A program made the translations under genes and the position numbers. DNA of 64,000 nucleotides from Blastococcus sp. CT_GayMR19 (GTDB lineage: Bacteria > Actinomycetota > Actinomycetes > Mycobacteriales > Geodermatophilaceae), in NCBI RefSeq assembly GCF_004570385.1, contig NZ_SPQL01000013.1:1-64000 (forward strand). The letters run 5' to 3'. Below are positions 40,142-48,405 of the stretch, one piece after another (the first letter of the stretch is position 1; each line of letters begins with the position of its first letter). A model generated the notes under the pieces. The model did not search any database. It was not told where the DNA came from and worked only from the letters and a program-made list of their open reading frames with translations.

Positions 40142-40867
40142 GTGACCGTCGACCCCGCAGGGCCTGCCGCCCGCGCGCCCCGCGCGACCGTCGCGGTCGC
40201 GTTCTGTCCCGCGCCGCCGCTGCTCCTGCCGGCCGTCGAGGGTCGAGCTGCAGCAGAGACGGCCGCGCTGCGCCGCGCGTGCGCCGAGGCGGTCACGGCC
40301 ATGCTCGCGGCCTCCCCCGAGGTAGTCGTCGTCGTGGGCGACGGCGGGCCGCCCGGCGTCCGGTTCGGACCCGGCGACGCGGGCGACCTGCGCGGCTTCG
40401 GCGTCGAGCTCGAGCTGCCCTTCGACGGGCGCGTGCGACCGGGGGGACGGCGGCTGCCGCTGGCGCACACGGTGGGGGCGTGGCTGTTGCACGAGGCCCG
40501 CTTCCCCGGGGTGCGGGTCGGCGTGTCCCCGGCCGACGTGCAGCAGCTGCTGCGCGACCTGCCCGGCCCGGTCGGCGTCCTCGCGATGGGGGACGGGTCC
40601 GCCCGCCGCTCGGTCAAGGCACCGGGCTACCTCGACCCCTCCGCCGGCGCCTTCGACGCCGCGGTCGCGTCCGCCCTCAGCGCCGGGGACGCGGACGCGC
40701 TCGCCGCGCTCGACCCCGAGGAGGGACGACGGCTCCTCGCCGCCGGCGTGCCGGCCTGGCGGGCGGTCGGCACGGCGCTCGCGGGCCGTGGCGTCACCGC
40801 GCGACTGCACTACGACGAGGCGCCCTTCGGCGTCGGCTACCTGGTGGCCGACTGGCTGGCGGCATGA
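40142..40867 (+). CDS. Class III extradiol dioxygenase-like protein
   Basis: A 241-residue protein of the conserved actinobacterial family that sits before miaA (Rv2728c type). It resembles the subunit-B fold of class III extradiol dioxygenases: VAVAFCPAPPLLLPAVEG at the start, VVVVGDGGPPGVRF, then GVLAMGDGSARRSVKAPGYLDPSAGAFDAAV. The usual metal-binding histidines of active enzymes are not obvious, so catalysis is doubtful. The GTG at 40142 is used. The stop overlaps the miaA start (ATGA). Confidence 0.82.
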   Translation: MTVDPAGPAARAPRATVAVAFCPAPPLLLPAVEGRAAAETAALRRACAEAVTAMLAASPEVVVVVGDGGPPGVRFGPGDAGDLRGFGVELELPFDGRVRPGGRRLPLAHTVGAWLLHEARFPGVRVGVSPADVQQLLRDLPGPVGVLAMGDGSARRSVKAPGYLDPSAGAFDAAVASALSAGDADALAALDPEEGRRLLAAGVPAWRAVGTALAGRGVTARLHYDEAPFGVGYLVADWLAA

Positions 40868-41787
40868 GCCGGCTCCCTCCGGTGGTGGCCGTGGTCGGCC
40901 CGACGGCCACGGGCAAGACGGCTCTGGCCGTGGCGCTGGCGCACCGGCTGGGCGGCGAGGTGGTCAATGCCGACTCGATGCAGCTCTACCGCGGCATGGA
41001 CATCGGCACCGCCAAGCCCTCCGTGGCCGAGCGCGGGGGCGTGCCTCATCACCTGCTGGACCTCTGGCACGTGCGGCAGCCGGCGTCCGTCGCGGAGTAC
41101 CGGCAGCAGGCGCGGGCGGAGATCGACCGGTTGCGCGGCGACGGCGTCGTCCCGTTGCTGGTCGGCGGCTCGGGGCTCTACGTCCGCGCCGTCCTCGACG
41201 AACTCGACTTCCCCGGCACGGACCCCGTTCTCCGGGCCCGGCTGGAGGGAGAGCTGGCCACGGTCGGCGCTGCCGTCCTGCACCAGCGCCTGGCCGCGCT
41301 CGACGCCGCTGCGGCGGACACGATCCTGCCCAGCAACGGACGCCGCATCGTGCGTGCGCTCGAGGTGATCGAGCTGACCGGCGGCCCTTTCCGCGCCTCC
41401 CTGCCCGAGCCGCGGCCGCACTACCCGGCGGTCGTCGTCGGCATCGACCGGGAGGCGGCGGACCTCGACGCGCGGATCGCCGTCCGGGTGGACCGCATGT
41501 GGGCCGCCGGGTTCGTCGCCGAGGTCGAGGGCCTGGCGGCGGAGGGACTGCGCGAGGGGCCGACGGCGTCCCGTGCGCTCGGGTACGCGCAGGTCCTGGC
41601 GCAGCTCGACGGCGAGCTGTCCCCGGACGAGGCACGCGAGCGGACCGTCCTCACCACCCGTCGCTTCGTTCGCCGCCAGCGGTCGTGGTTCCGCCGCGAC
41701 CCCGCCACCACCTGGTTCGACGCCGCCCGTCCCGATCTGGTCGAGGCGGTCGTCGCCACGATCGCCGCCCCTAGGATCGAGCGGTGA
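40864..41787 (+). CDS. miaA: tRNA dimethylallyltransferase
   Basis: A 307-residue MiaA that prenylates A37 of tRNAs, the step before MiaB. The P-loop is VVGPTATGKTALAVALA, followed by NADSMQLYRGMDIGTAKPS, and VGGSGLYVRAVLD is the substrate-binding motif. It overlaps the upstream dioxygenase-like gene by ATGA and the dapF GTG by GTGA, so three genes are coupled translationally. Confidence 0.97.
   Translation: MSRLPPVVAVVGPTATGKTALAVALAHRLGGEVVNADSMQLYRGMDIGTAKPSVAERGGVPHHLLDLWHVRQPASVAEYRQQARAEIDRLRGDGVVPLLVGGSGLYVRAVLDELDFPGTDPVLRARLEGELATVGAAVLHQRLAALDAAAADTILPSNGRRIVRALEVIELTGGPFRASLPEPRPHYPAVVVGIDREAADLDARIAVRVDRMWAAGFVAEVEGLAAEGLREGPTASRALGYAQVLAQLDGELSPDEARERTVLTTRRFVRRQRSWFRRDPATTWFDAARPDLVEAVVATIAAPRIER
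41772..41777 (+). promoter_or_regulatory. Possible internal -10 element for dapF
   Basis: TAGGAT inside the end of miaA, then CGAGCG (6 bases) and the dapF GTG at 41784. The geometry matches the other leaderless sites, but coding constraint makes chance more likely here. Confidence 0.35.
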
Positions 41788-42656
41788 ACGAGTCTCCCCG
41801 GGTGCTCCTCGGGCACGGCACCGAGAACGACTTCGTGGTGCTCCCCGACCCCGACGGCACGGTCTGGCCCGAGGACCGGCTCGACGCCGCGATGGTGCGC
41901 AGGCTGTGCGACCGCCGCGCGGGTCTCGGCGGCGACGGCGTCCTCCGGGTGGTCCGCACCGCCCACGTGCCCGATGCGCCGGCGGTGCTCGGGAGCGAGG
42001 TGGAGCGCTGCCAGTGGTTCATGGATCACCGCAACGCCGACGGCACGCACGCCGAGATGTGCGGCAACGGCATCCGGCTGTTCCTGCACGTGCTGGTCAG
42101 TGAGGGGCTGCTCGACCGCGCCTCGTGCGAGGCCGGCGTGCTGGTCGGTACCCGGGGCGGCCCGCGCCGCGTGGGCGCCACCCCCGACGGCGACTACTGG
42201 GTGGACATGGGCCCGGCCCGGCCTTTCGGCTCCTCGGAGGCAACCCTGTCCGGGCAGGCGTTCCCCGGTCTGGCCGTGTCGATGGGGAACCCGCACCTGG
42301 CCTGCCTCACCGACGTCCCCGTCGGGACGCTGGACCTGGCGGACGCGCCCGGCTTCGATCCCGGCCTCTTCCCCGATGGTGTGAACGTCGAGCTGATCAA
42401 CGTGCTCGAGGCGGGCGCGCACATCCGCCTGCGCGTGTTCGAGCGTGGTGTGGGGGAGACCCGCTCGTGCGGCACCGGGGCCTGCGCCGCTGCCTACGCC
42501 GCCCTCGCCGCCGAGGACCTGGCCGAGGGGACGGTGCTCGTCGACGTCCCCGGTGGCCGACTGTCGGTGCAGGTCGGCGCGTCGACGACGGTGCTGACCG
42601 GCCCCGCCCTCCTCGTGTCGGCCGGCGTGCTGTGCCCGGAGTGGCTGACCGGCTGA
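41784..42656 (+). CDS. dapF: Diaminopimelate epimerase
   Basis: A 290-residue DapF that converts LL- to meso-diaminopimelate for lysine and peptidoglycan. The first catalytic cysteine is in ADGTHAEMCGNGIRLFLH, and the second in RSCGTGACAAAYAAL near residue 232. SMGNPHLAC is the conserved central motif. The start overlaps the miaA stop. Together with dapA this window carries two steps of the DAP pathway. Confidence 0.97.
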   Translation: MNESPRVLLGHGTENDFVVLPDPDGTVWPEDRLDAAMVRRLCDRRAGLGGDGVLRVVRTAHVPDAPAVLGSEVERCQWFMDHRNADGTHAEMCGNGIRLFLHVLVSEGLLDRASCEAGVLVGTRGGPRRVGATPDGDYWVDMGPARPFGSSEATLSGQAFPGLAVSMGNPHLACLTDVPVGTLDLADAPGFDPGLFPDGVNVELINVLEAGAHIRLRVFERGVGETRSCGTGACAAAYAALAAEDLAEGTVLVDVPGGRLSVQVGASTTVLTGPALLVSAGVLCPEWLTG

Positions 42657-42675
42657 GCCGCTTCCGCGCGAAGCC

Positions 42676-42906
42676 TCAGCCGTTGTCGGCGTCGGTACGG
42701 GCGTTGTCCGTCCCGCCGCCGGGCGCCTCCGGCATCATCGACTCGCCCGCGGTCCCGGGGCTGCCGGCCGGCTCCCCGCGGCCGCTGTCCTGGTCGGGCC
42801 CGCCGCCGAGCGGGTTGCGCGGCGGACCTCCGAGGCCCCTGGGCTCCCGCCCGGGGTCCTCGGTCTCGCTGTTCGAACCCAGGCTGCTGGACCCGGTCCC
42901 GCTCAT
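42676..42906 (-). CDS. Small disordered Gly/Pro-rich protein
   Basis: A 76-residue hypothetical protein that begins MSGTGSSSLGSNSETEDPG and is rich in Gly, Pro, Ser, Asp and Asn throughout, with no hydrophobic stretch. It is predicted to be fully disordered. GAGGAG 7 bases before the ATG at 42906 on the minus strand is a convincing ribosome site, which is why I accept it. No family recognised. It lies between dapF and hflX on the opposite strand. Confidence 0.65.
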   Translation of the reverse strand: MSGTGSSSLGSNSETEDPGREPRGLGGPPRNPLGGGPDQDSGRGEPAGSPGTAGESMMPEAPGGGTDNARTDADNG

Positions 42907-43089
42907 CTGGCACTCCTCGCGTCGGTGCGTCGTCCGTGCGTCGGCCCTACCCGGGAGCCCGTGGCTCACGCGCGGGGAATCCCGGCTGATTGGTCGCTCC
43001 GCGCGGGATGCACCCGGACGTGGGATGCGTTGTACGCGGTGATGACAACTCAGGTGCCCCGCCGTGCGGGGCGTGCCACGCTGGAGACG

Positions 43090-44598
43090 ATGACGACCGC
43101 CCCGCACTCCGCTTCCCCGGACCACACCGCTGCCGACGCGACCTACGCCGACCCGACGCCGACGGCCGCTGACTCAGCCGTCGAGGACTGGCCCGCTCCC
43201 GCCGGGCAGTGGGACGAGCCCGACGAGTCGGCCGGCTCCTACGACCTCGAGGCGCGCGGGGCCCTCCGCCGGGTCGCCGGACTCTCCACCGAGCTCGCCG
43301 ACGTCACCGAGGTCGAGTACCGGCAGCTGCGCCTCGAGCGCGTCGTCCTCGTCGGCGTGTGGACCGAGGGGACGCAGGCCGACGCCGACCGGTCGCTGGC
43401 CGAGCTCGCCGCCCTCGCCGAGACCGCCGGCTCCGAGGTCCTCGAGGCGGTCAGCCAGCGGCGCGACCGGCCGGACGCCGCCACCTACGTGGGCTCCGGC
43501 AAGGCCATCGAGATCCGCGACCTCGTCGCCGCCAGTGGCGCCGACACCGTCATCTGCGACGGTGAGCTGACCCCCGGCCAGCTCACCCAGCTGGAGAAGG
43601 TGCTCAAGGTCAAGGTCGTCGACCGGACCGCGCTGATCCTGGACATCTTCGCCCAGCACGCCAGCAGCCGGGAGGGCAAGGCGCAGGTCGAGCTGGCCCA
43701 GATGCAGTACATGCTGCCGCGCCTGCGCGGCTGGGGTGAGTCGCTGTCCCGGCAGGCCGGTGGCCGGGTCGCCGGTGGTGGCGGCATCGGTACGCGTGGC
43801 CCCGGTGAGACCAAGATCGAGACCGACCGGCGGCGGATCCGGTCCCGGGTCAGCAAGCTGCGCCGGGAGATCGCCGGCATGGCGACCGCCCGGGCGACCC
43901 AGCGGTCGAGCCGCGACCGCAACGCGGTGCCGAGCGTGGCCATCGCCGGGTACACCAACGCCGGCAAGTCCAGCCTGCTCAACGCACTCACCGGTGCCGG
44001 CGTGCTGGTGGAGAACGCCCTGTTCGCCACCCTGGACCCGACGGTCCGGCGCGCGGAGTCCCCGGACGGCCGGGAGTACACGCTCACCGACACCGTCGGC
44101 TTCGTGCGGCACCTGCCGCACCAGCTGGTGGACGCGTTCCGCTCGACCCTCGAGGAGGTCGCCGCCGCCGACCTGCTCCTGCACATCGTGGACGGTTCCG
44201 ACCCCGACCCGCTCGGCCAGATCGATGCGGTCCGCGTGGTCCTGGGCGAGATCGACGCCCTCGCCGTGCCGGAGGTCATCGTGGTGAACAAGGTGGACGC
44301 CATGAGCGAGGAGGACATCCTCACGCTCCGGCGGGCGCTGCCCGGCGCCGTCTGGGTGTCCGCGCGGACCGGCGCCGGCATCGACGCGCTGCGCGAGCTG
44401 ATCGCCGCCCGGCTGCCGCACCCGGAGGTGGACGTCGACGTGCTGGTCCCCTACGACCGTGGCGACCTCGTCGCGCGGATGCACCGGGACGGCGAGGTGC
44501 TGAGCGAGAAGCACGAGGAGTCGGGCACCCGGCTGACCGCCCGGGTGGACGGCGCACTGGCGGCCACGCTGGAGGGGTTCGCTGCCCCAGCGGGGTGA
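43090..44598 (+). CDS. hflX: Ribosome-splitting GTPase HflX
   Basis: A 502-residue GTPase that rescues stalled ribosomes by splitting them. Residues 1-60 are an acidic disordered extension. The HflX N-domain includes SGADTVICDGELTPGQLTQLEKVL. The glycine-rich linker RGPGETKIETDRRRIRSRV follows. The G domain has G1 GYTNAGKSSLLNALTG, G3 DTVGFVRHLP and G4 VVNKVD. The ATG at 43090 has GGAG upstream; an in-frame ATG at 43042 is an alternative. The position after dapF is conserved in actinobacteria. Confidence 0.95.
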   Translation: MTTAPHSASPDHTAADATYADPTPTAADSAVEDWPAPAGQWDEPDESAGSYDLEARGALRRVAGLSTELADVTEVEYRQLRLERVVLVGVWTEGTQADADRSLAELAALAETAGSEVLEAVSQRRDRPDAATYVGSGKAIEIRDLVAASGADTVICDGELTPGQLTQLEKVLKVKVVDRTALILDIFAQHASSREGKAQVELAQMQYMLPRLRGWGESLSRQAGGRVAGGGGIGTRGPGETKIETDRRRIRSRVSKLRREIAGMATARATQRSSRDRNAVPSVAIAGYTNAGKSSLLNALTGAGVLVENALFATLDPTVRRAESPDGREYTLTDTVGFVRHLPHQLVDAFRSTLEEVAAADLLLHIVDGSDPDPLGQIDAVRVVLGEIDALAVPEVIVVNKVDAMSEEDILTLRRALPGAVWVSARTGAGIDALRELIAARLPHPEVDVDVLVPYDRGDLVARMHRDGEVLSEKHEESGTRLTARVDGALAATLEGFAAPAG

Positions 44599-44647
44599 GC
44601 TCGGGGCAGCACTTCCTCGCCCGGATCACAGTCCGGTCACGGCCCGG

Positions 44648-44653
44648 TACGGT
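44648..44653 (+). promoter_or_regulatory. Leaderless -10 element for the PAP2 gene
   Basis: TACGGT, then GAGGCC (6 bases), then GTG at 44660. Confidence 0.55.
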
Positions 44654-44659
44654 GAGGCC

Positions 44660-45382
44660 GTGACGAGCGGCGTGGTCCGGGCGGCCGAGCTGCCCCACGA
44701 CTCCCGCGTCGTCTCGGCCGGCCGGCCTCCCTGGTGGCTGCTTCTGGTGGCGCTGGTCGCGGGCTCCCTGGTCACGCTCGACCTGCTGACGCGGGGTGCC
44801 CTGGAGCGGATGGACCTCTGGGTCTCCGAGATCGTCAGCGACTGGGACCTCGAGGCCTCGGTCGCCTATCCCGTCGTGTGGATCGTGACCCAGCTCGGCG
44901 GGCGGGGAACGATCCTCGTCGTCCTCGCCGTACTGGTCGGGCACCTCGCCTGGCGGCGGCGGACGTGGCTGCCACTGGTGCGCGTCCTGGTCGCGCTGGC
45001 GTTGCTGACCTTCGCGGTCTACGCACTGAAGCACGGCATCGGCCGGACGGCGCCCGCGTTCCCGGGTTCCTTCTTCTTCCATGCGGACGGCGCGTCCTTC
45101 CCGTCCGGGCACGTGGCCAACGCCGTCCTCATGTGGGGCGTGGCCCGATGGCAGGCCGTGGAGTACGACCTGCCGGTCCGGATCCAGCGCACCTTCTGGC
45201 TGCTGCACATCGCGGGGCCGGTGGCGACGGCCGTCGCGATGGTGTCCCTGGACTTCCACTGGGTCACCGACGCAGTCGTCGGCGCCGCCGTGGGCGTGTT
45301 GCTGTTGGGCGTGGTTCACACACTGGACGCATTGGTTCTGTCACGCTGGGTGCGTGCCCGAGCAGGCCGGCCGTCCGCGTAG
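44660..45382 (+). CDS. PAP2 superfamily membrane phosphatase
   Basis: A 240-residue integral membrane phosphatase with about six segments. The lipid-phosphatase signature is present: KHGIGRTAP (the K-x6-RP block in variant form, with Ala between Thr and Pro), SFPSGHVANAV with the catalytic His, and SLDFHWVTDAVVGAAVG with the second His and Asp. It may dephosphorylate phosphatidic acid or undecaprenyl pyrophosphate. The GTG at 44660 is supported by a -10 element. The next gene begins inside its last 29 bases. Confidence 0.85.
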   Translation: MTSGVVRAAELPHDSRVVSAGRPPWWLLLVALVAGSLVTLDLLTRGALERMDLWVSEIVSDWDLEASVAYPVVWIVTQLGGRGTILVVLAVLVGHLAWRRRTWLPLVRVLVALALLTFAVYALKHGIGRTAPAFPGSFFFHADGASFPSGHVANAVLMWGVARWQAVEYDLPVRIQRTFWLLHIAGPVATAVAMVSLDFHWVTDAVVGAAVGVLLLGVVHTLDALVLSRWVRARAGRPSA

Positions 45383-46418
45383 CGGCGTTTGGGGGCGGGT
45401 GCTGGCTGCGGGGATGACCCTCGGCGCAGCCCTCGTCCTCGGTTCCGTGGCGCCCGCGTCCGCCGAGGAGGCCGCCGTCCCCGTGCCGGCCGAGGCGCCC
45501 CCCAGCACCCGCTGCCAGATCTCCGACGGCCGCCTCGCGGAGCTGTCGGGGCTGGTCGCGGTCGGGGACCAGGTGCTCGCGGTCAACGACGGCGGGGACG
45601 AGGTCGCGGTCCATCTCCTGGACGCCGCCTGCCAGGTGGTCGACGTGCACACCGCAGCGGTCGATCCCTACGACCCCGAGGACATGGCCCTCGGCCCGGA
45701 CGGCACCGTCTGGCTGGCCGACACGGGCGACAACAACGTGAACCGGCCCACGGTGGCCCTCCTCGCGTTGCGCACCGACGGCACCACCAGCGTGTACCGG
45801 CTCGCGTATCCGGACGGACCTCACGACGCCGAGGCGCTGCTGCTGGCGCCCGACGGCACCCCCTACCTGGTCACCAAGGAGGTGCTGGGCGCGAGCGCGG
45901 TGTACCGCCCGGCGTCCGCGCTCGTCGACGGCGGAACGGTCGGACTCGTCGAGGTCGCCGCGGTGAACATCACGCTGACCGGTACGCCGGGTGGACCGGT
46001 CGGCCGGGCGGGGCAGCTGATGATCACGGGCGGAGCGGTGTCGGCCGACGGCACGCACCTGGCCCTGCGGACCTATACCGACGCCTACGTGTGGCCACTC
46101 TCCGGGTCCGACGTCGCAGGTGCCCTCGCCGCGGCCCCGGTCCGGGTAGCGCTGCCCGAGTCACCGCAGGGCGAGGCGATCAGCTTCACGGGGGACAACC
46201 AGCAGCTCCTCGTCGCCAGTGAGGGCCTGCCGAGCGACCTCACCGTGGTCCCGCTCCCGCAGGCCGTGGTGGCGGCGGGGACGCCGGCCCTGGGCGACGT
46301 CCCGAGCCTGACCGACCTGACCCGTTCCGGGCTCTCGCCCATCACCTCGGCGGTGATCGCCGCACTCGTGGCGACCGTCGTGGTCTGGATCCTCGGACTG
46401 GTACGCCGCCGGTCCTGA
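45354..46418 (+). CDS. Secreted, C-terminally anchored propeller-like protein
   Basis: A 354-residue protein with an N-terminal signal (RVLAAGMTLGAALVLGSVAPASA, cleavage near residue 39) and a C-terminal membrane helix (ITSAVIAALVATVVVWILGLV) followed by RRRS. The body shows repeated propeller-like strands such as DPEDMALGPDGTVWLADTGDNNVNRP and DGPHDAEALLLAPDGTPYLVTKE. It is probably a surface beta-propeller facing outward; ligand unknown. The start at GTG 45354 overlaps the PAP2 gene; GTG 45396 and ATG 45414 are alternatives. Confidence 0.78.
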   Translation: MPEQAGRPRSGVWGRVLAAGMTLGAALVLGSVAPASAEEAAVPVPAEAPPSTRCQISDGRLAELSGLVAVGDQVLAVNDGGDEVAVHLLDAACQVVDVHTAAVDPYDPEDMALGPDGTVWLADTGDNNVNRPTVALLALRTDGTTSVYRLAYPDGPHDAEALLLAPDGTPYLVTKEVLGASAVYRPASALVDGGTVGLVEVAAVNITLTGTPGGPVGRAGQLMITGGAVSADGTHLALRTYTDAYVWPLSGSDVAGALAAAPVRVALPESPQGEAISFTGDNQQLLVASEGLPSDLTVVPLPQAVVAAGTPALGDVPSLTDLTRSGLSPITSAVIAALVATVVVWILGLVRRRS

Positions 46419-46422
46419 CCCT

Positions 46423-46578
46423 GGCCTGACGGCCTGACGGCCTGAGGGCCTGACGGCCTGACGGCCTGGCCTTGTCAGCCTGGTCCTGAACAGCCTGGTC
46501 CTGAACAGCCTGGTCCTGACGGCCTGGTCCTGAACAGCCTGGTCCTGAACAGCCTGGACCTGACGGCCTGGTCGTGAC
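46423..46578. repeat. Compound non-coding minisatellite
   Basis: Five to six 8-bp units of GGCCTGAC (46423-46469) run into about seven 14/15-bp units of CAGCCTGGTCCTGAA (46476-46578), the later ones degenerate. It fills the space between the convergent propeller-like gene and lexA. The two unit types share the core CCTG. Copy number is likely to vary between strains. Confidence 0.9.
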
Positions 46579-46613
46579 CGCCGCGTCCTGACCGTGAGGC
46601 GAGATGCGTGAAA

Positions 46614-46650
46614 CCCGGCCGGGCGCGCCCCCGCAGCGCACCCGGCCGGG
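46614..46650 (-). terminator. lexA terminator hairpin
   Basis: Two copies of CCCGGCCGGG (46614-46623 and 46641-46650) plus an inner GCGC pair give a roughly 15-bp stem with a 7-base loop. On the minus strand the stem is followed by TTT. It begins 9 bases after the lexA stop. Confidence 0.7.
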
Positions 46651-46659
46651 CAGGCCCGG

Positions 46660-47412
46660 TCAGATGCGGCGCAGGACGGTGACCACGCGGCCGAGGATCG
46701 TCGCGTCATCCCCGGGGATCGGCTCGAACGCCGGGTTGTGCGGAAGCAGCCACACGTGTCCGTCGCGGCGCTTGTAGGTCTTTACCGTTGCCTCGCCGTC
46801 GATCATCGCCGCGACGATCTCGCCGTTCTCCGCCGTCGGCTGCTGCCGGACGACGACCCAGTCGCCGTCGCAGATGGCGGCTTCCACCATCGAGTCGCCG
46901 ACCACGTTGAGCATGAACAAGGTGCCCTCGCCGACGAGCTCGCGGGGGAGCGGGAAGACGTCCTCGAGCGCCTGCTCGGCCAGGACGGGACCACCGGCGG
47001 CGATCCGTCCGACGAGGGGCACGTACGTGGGTGCCGGCATCGCGACGTCGTCACCGCTCCCACGCGGTCCGGCCTGAGCGGCGTGGACCGAGTCGCCGGG
47101 CAGCCGGACGTCGAGGGCGCGCGGCCGGTTGGGGTCGCGGCGCAGCCAGCCCTTCTTCTGCAGCACCGACAGCTGGTGGGCGACCGACGAGGCGGAGGAG
47201 AGGCCCACGGCCTCGCCGATCTCGCGCACCGAGGGCGGGTAACCGCGGCGCTCGATCGAGTCGCGGATGACCTCCAGGACCCGGCGCTGCCGCTGGGTCA
47301 GGCCGTCACCGTCGGCGCCACGATCAGGAAAGGAGCGGACGGTGGCCGACTCCGTGTCCGCGGTGGCGTCGTCAGGTGCCCCGCCGCTACCGGACGTCCG
47401 ACTCTTCTCCAC
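46660..47412 (-). CDS. lexA: SOS repressor LexA
   Basis: A 250-residue LexA. After a roughly 38-residue charged N-terminal extension, the winged helix is [44 protein letters not shown]. The self-cleavage site is the Ala-Gly bond in RIAAGGP. The catalytic serine is in [11 protein letters not shown] and the lysine in [11 protein letters not shown]. Two adjacent GTG codons (47415 and 47412) follow GGAGG; the second has the better spacing. A LexA box lies 78 bases upstream, so the gene is autoregulated. Confidence 0.97.
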   Translation of the reverse strand: MEKSRTSGSGGAPDDATADTESATVRSFPDRGADGDGLTQRQRRVLEVIRDSIERRGYPPSVREIGEAVGLSSASSVAHQLSVLQKKGWLRRDPNRPRALDVRLPGDSVHAAQAGPRGSGDDVAMPAPTYVPLVGRIAAGGPVLAEQALEDVFPLPRELVGEGTLFMLNVVGDSMVEAAICDGDWVVVRQQPTAENGEIVAAMIDGEATVKTYKRRDGHVWLLPHNPAFEPIPGDDATILGRVVTVLRRI

Positions 47413-47489
47413 CACGTCGCCTCCTCGTCGGCTGCTCGCGCAGCACTTCTGGTCGTCGGGCGAACGGTAGCGCGCCGGAGCCCTCCGAT

Positions 47490-47503
47490 CAAACACATGT
47501 TCG
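47490..47503. promoter_or_regulatory. SOS box of lexA
   Basis: On the minus strand CGAACATGTGTTTG, one change from the perfect CGAAC-N4-GTTCG palindrome, located 78 bases before the lexA start. It gives LexA autorepression. Confidence 0.88.
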
Positions 47504-47568
47504 AAGTCGTGCAGTGTCCGGTCGCTTTCGTCGGAGGCGTGCGGTAGACATCCCCCACGCGTCCGAAT

Positions 47569-47582
47569 CGAACAGACGTTCG
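47569..47582. promoter_or_regulatory. SOS box of the LysM gene
   Basis: CGAACAGACGTTCG, a perfect SOS box, ends 38 bases before the LysM gene ATG. It is 66 bases from the lexA box, so each divergent gene has its own operator. Confidence 0.93.
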
Positions 47583-47620
47583 ATTGCGGCGCAGGATCGA
47601 CGGGACGGGAGGAGAGATCG

Positions 47621-48205
47621 ATGGGGTGCGTACAGCAGGCCGTGCTGGAGTTCGACGAGGAGGTGCAGGTGCCTTGGCGCCCCCGGCTCGTGTCGGCGCC
47701 TGACGTGGCCGCCCCGCCGGCTCCCCTGCTGAGGCGCCAGTCGTCCCGCCAGAGCTCGTCGAGGGTGGGTGCCTGCCGTCCGGCCGTTCCTCCCGTGGAC
47801 CGGGCGCCGGTGCCGAATCGCCCTGCCCGCCCCGACGGGCGACGCGCCGTGCGGGGCGTCCGGCCCGTCCCGGGGGAGATCGGTGGCTTCGACGCGGCTG
47901 CCCGGCCCCGGTCGACCCGGGTCCGGCTCACCCGCCGGGCCCGGCGGCTCGCGGTCGTGCTGGCGCTGTGCGGTGGCGTGGTGCTCGGCTCCTGGATGGG
48001 GCCGTTCCTCGCGGGCGACGGGGGCGAGGGACTGCGGCTCGCGGGGGAGCGCAGTGTCGTCGTCCAGTCGGGGGACACGCTCTGGTCCCTCGCGGCCTCC
48101 GTGGCCGGAGGGGACGACGTCCGGATGGTCGTCGACCGCATCCAGGAGTTGAACGGACTCGAAGGGACCGAGCTGGTTCCCGGTCAGGTCCTGCAGCTCC
48201 CGTGA
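47621..48205 (+). CDS. SOS-induced LysM membrane protein
   Basis: A 194-residue protein with a roughly 105-residue cytoplasmic, Arg/Pro-rich region, one membrane segment (about 110-130) and a C-terminal extracytoplasmic LysM domain (about 144-194; [19 protein letters not shown] through [10 protein letters not shown]). The position divergent to lexA with its own perfect SOS box matches the mycobacterial Rv2719c/ChiZ and corynebacterial DivS genes, which stop division after DNA damage. I infer the same role here. The ATG at 47621 has GGGAGGAG upstream. No hydrolase domain is visible beyond LysM. Confidence 0.88.
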   Translation: MGCVQQAVLEFDEEVQVPWRPRLVSAPDVAAPPAPLLRRQSSRQSSSRVGACRPAVPPVDRAPVPNRPARPDGRRAVRGVRPVPGEIGGFDAAARPRSTRVRLTRRARRLAVVLALCGGVVLGSWMGPFLAGDGGEGLRLAGERSVVVQSGDTLWSLAASVAGGDDVRMVVDRIQELNGLEGTELVPGQVLQLP

Positions 48206-48393
48206 TCAGCGACTGCCGCGGGAGCGTTACGGGCGGGGTGGAGGATCGTTCCTCGCGCGCCGGCGGACAGGCGCGCCGCGGGCAGGTCGACGGCGCAATC
48301 TGCCACGCCGAGGCAATAGGTCCACAACGTCCGTGGTCGACTTCGTCAACCCTCCGTGCGGGCGCGTTCACCCTCTGTGGTGACACGGACGCT

Positions 48394-48399
48394 TACGGT
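48394..48399 (+). promoter_or_regulatory. Leaderless -10 element for the Arg-rich repeat protein
   Basis: TACGGT, 6 bases, GTG at 48406. This supports the GTG over the ATG 12 bases later. Confidence 0.5.
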
Positions 48400-48405
48400 C
48401 GTCGG

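Noticed and set aside
46420-46641. Minus-strand open frame through the minisatellite encoding repeated Gln-Asp-Gln-Ala-Val
   Set aside because: The frame stays open only because the repeat lacks stops; it has no start signal and no family.
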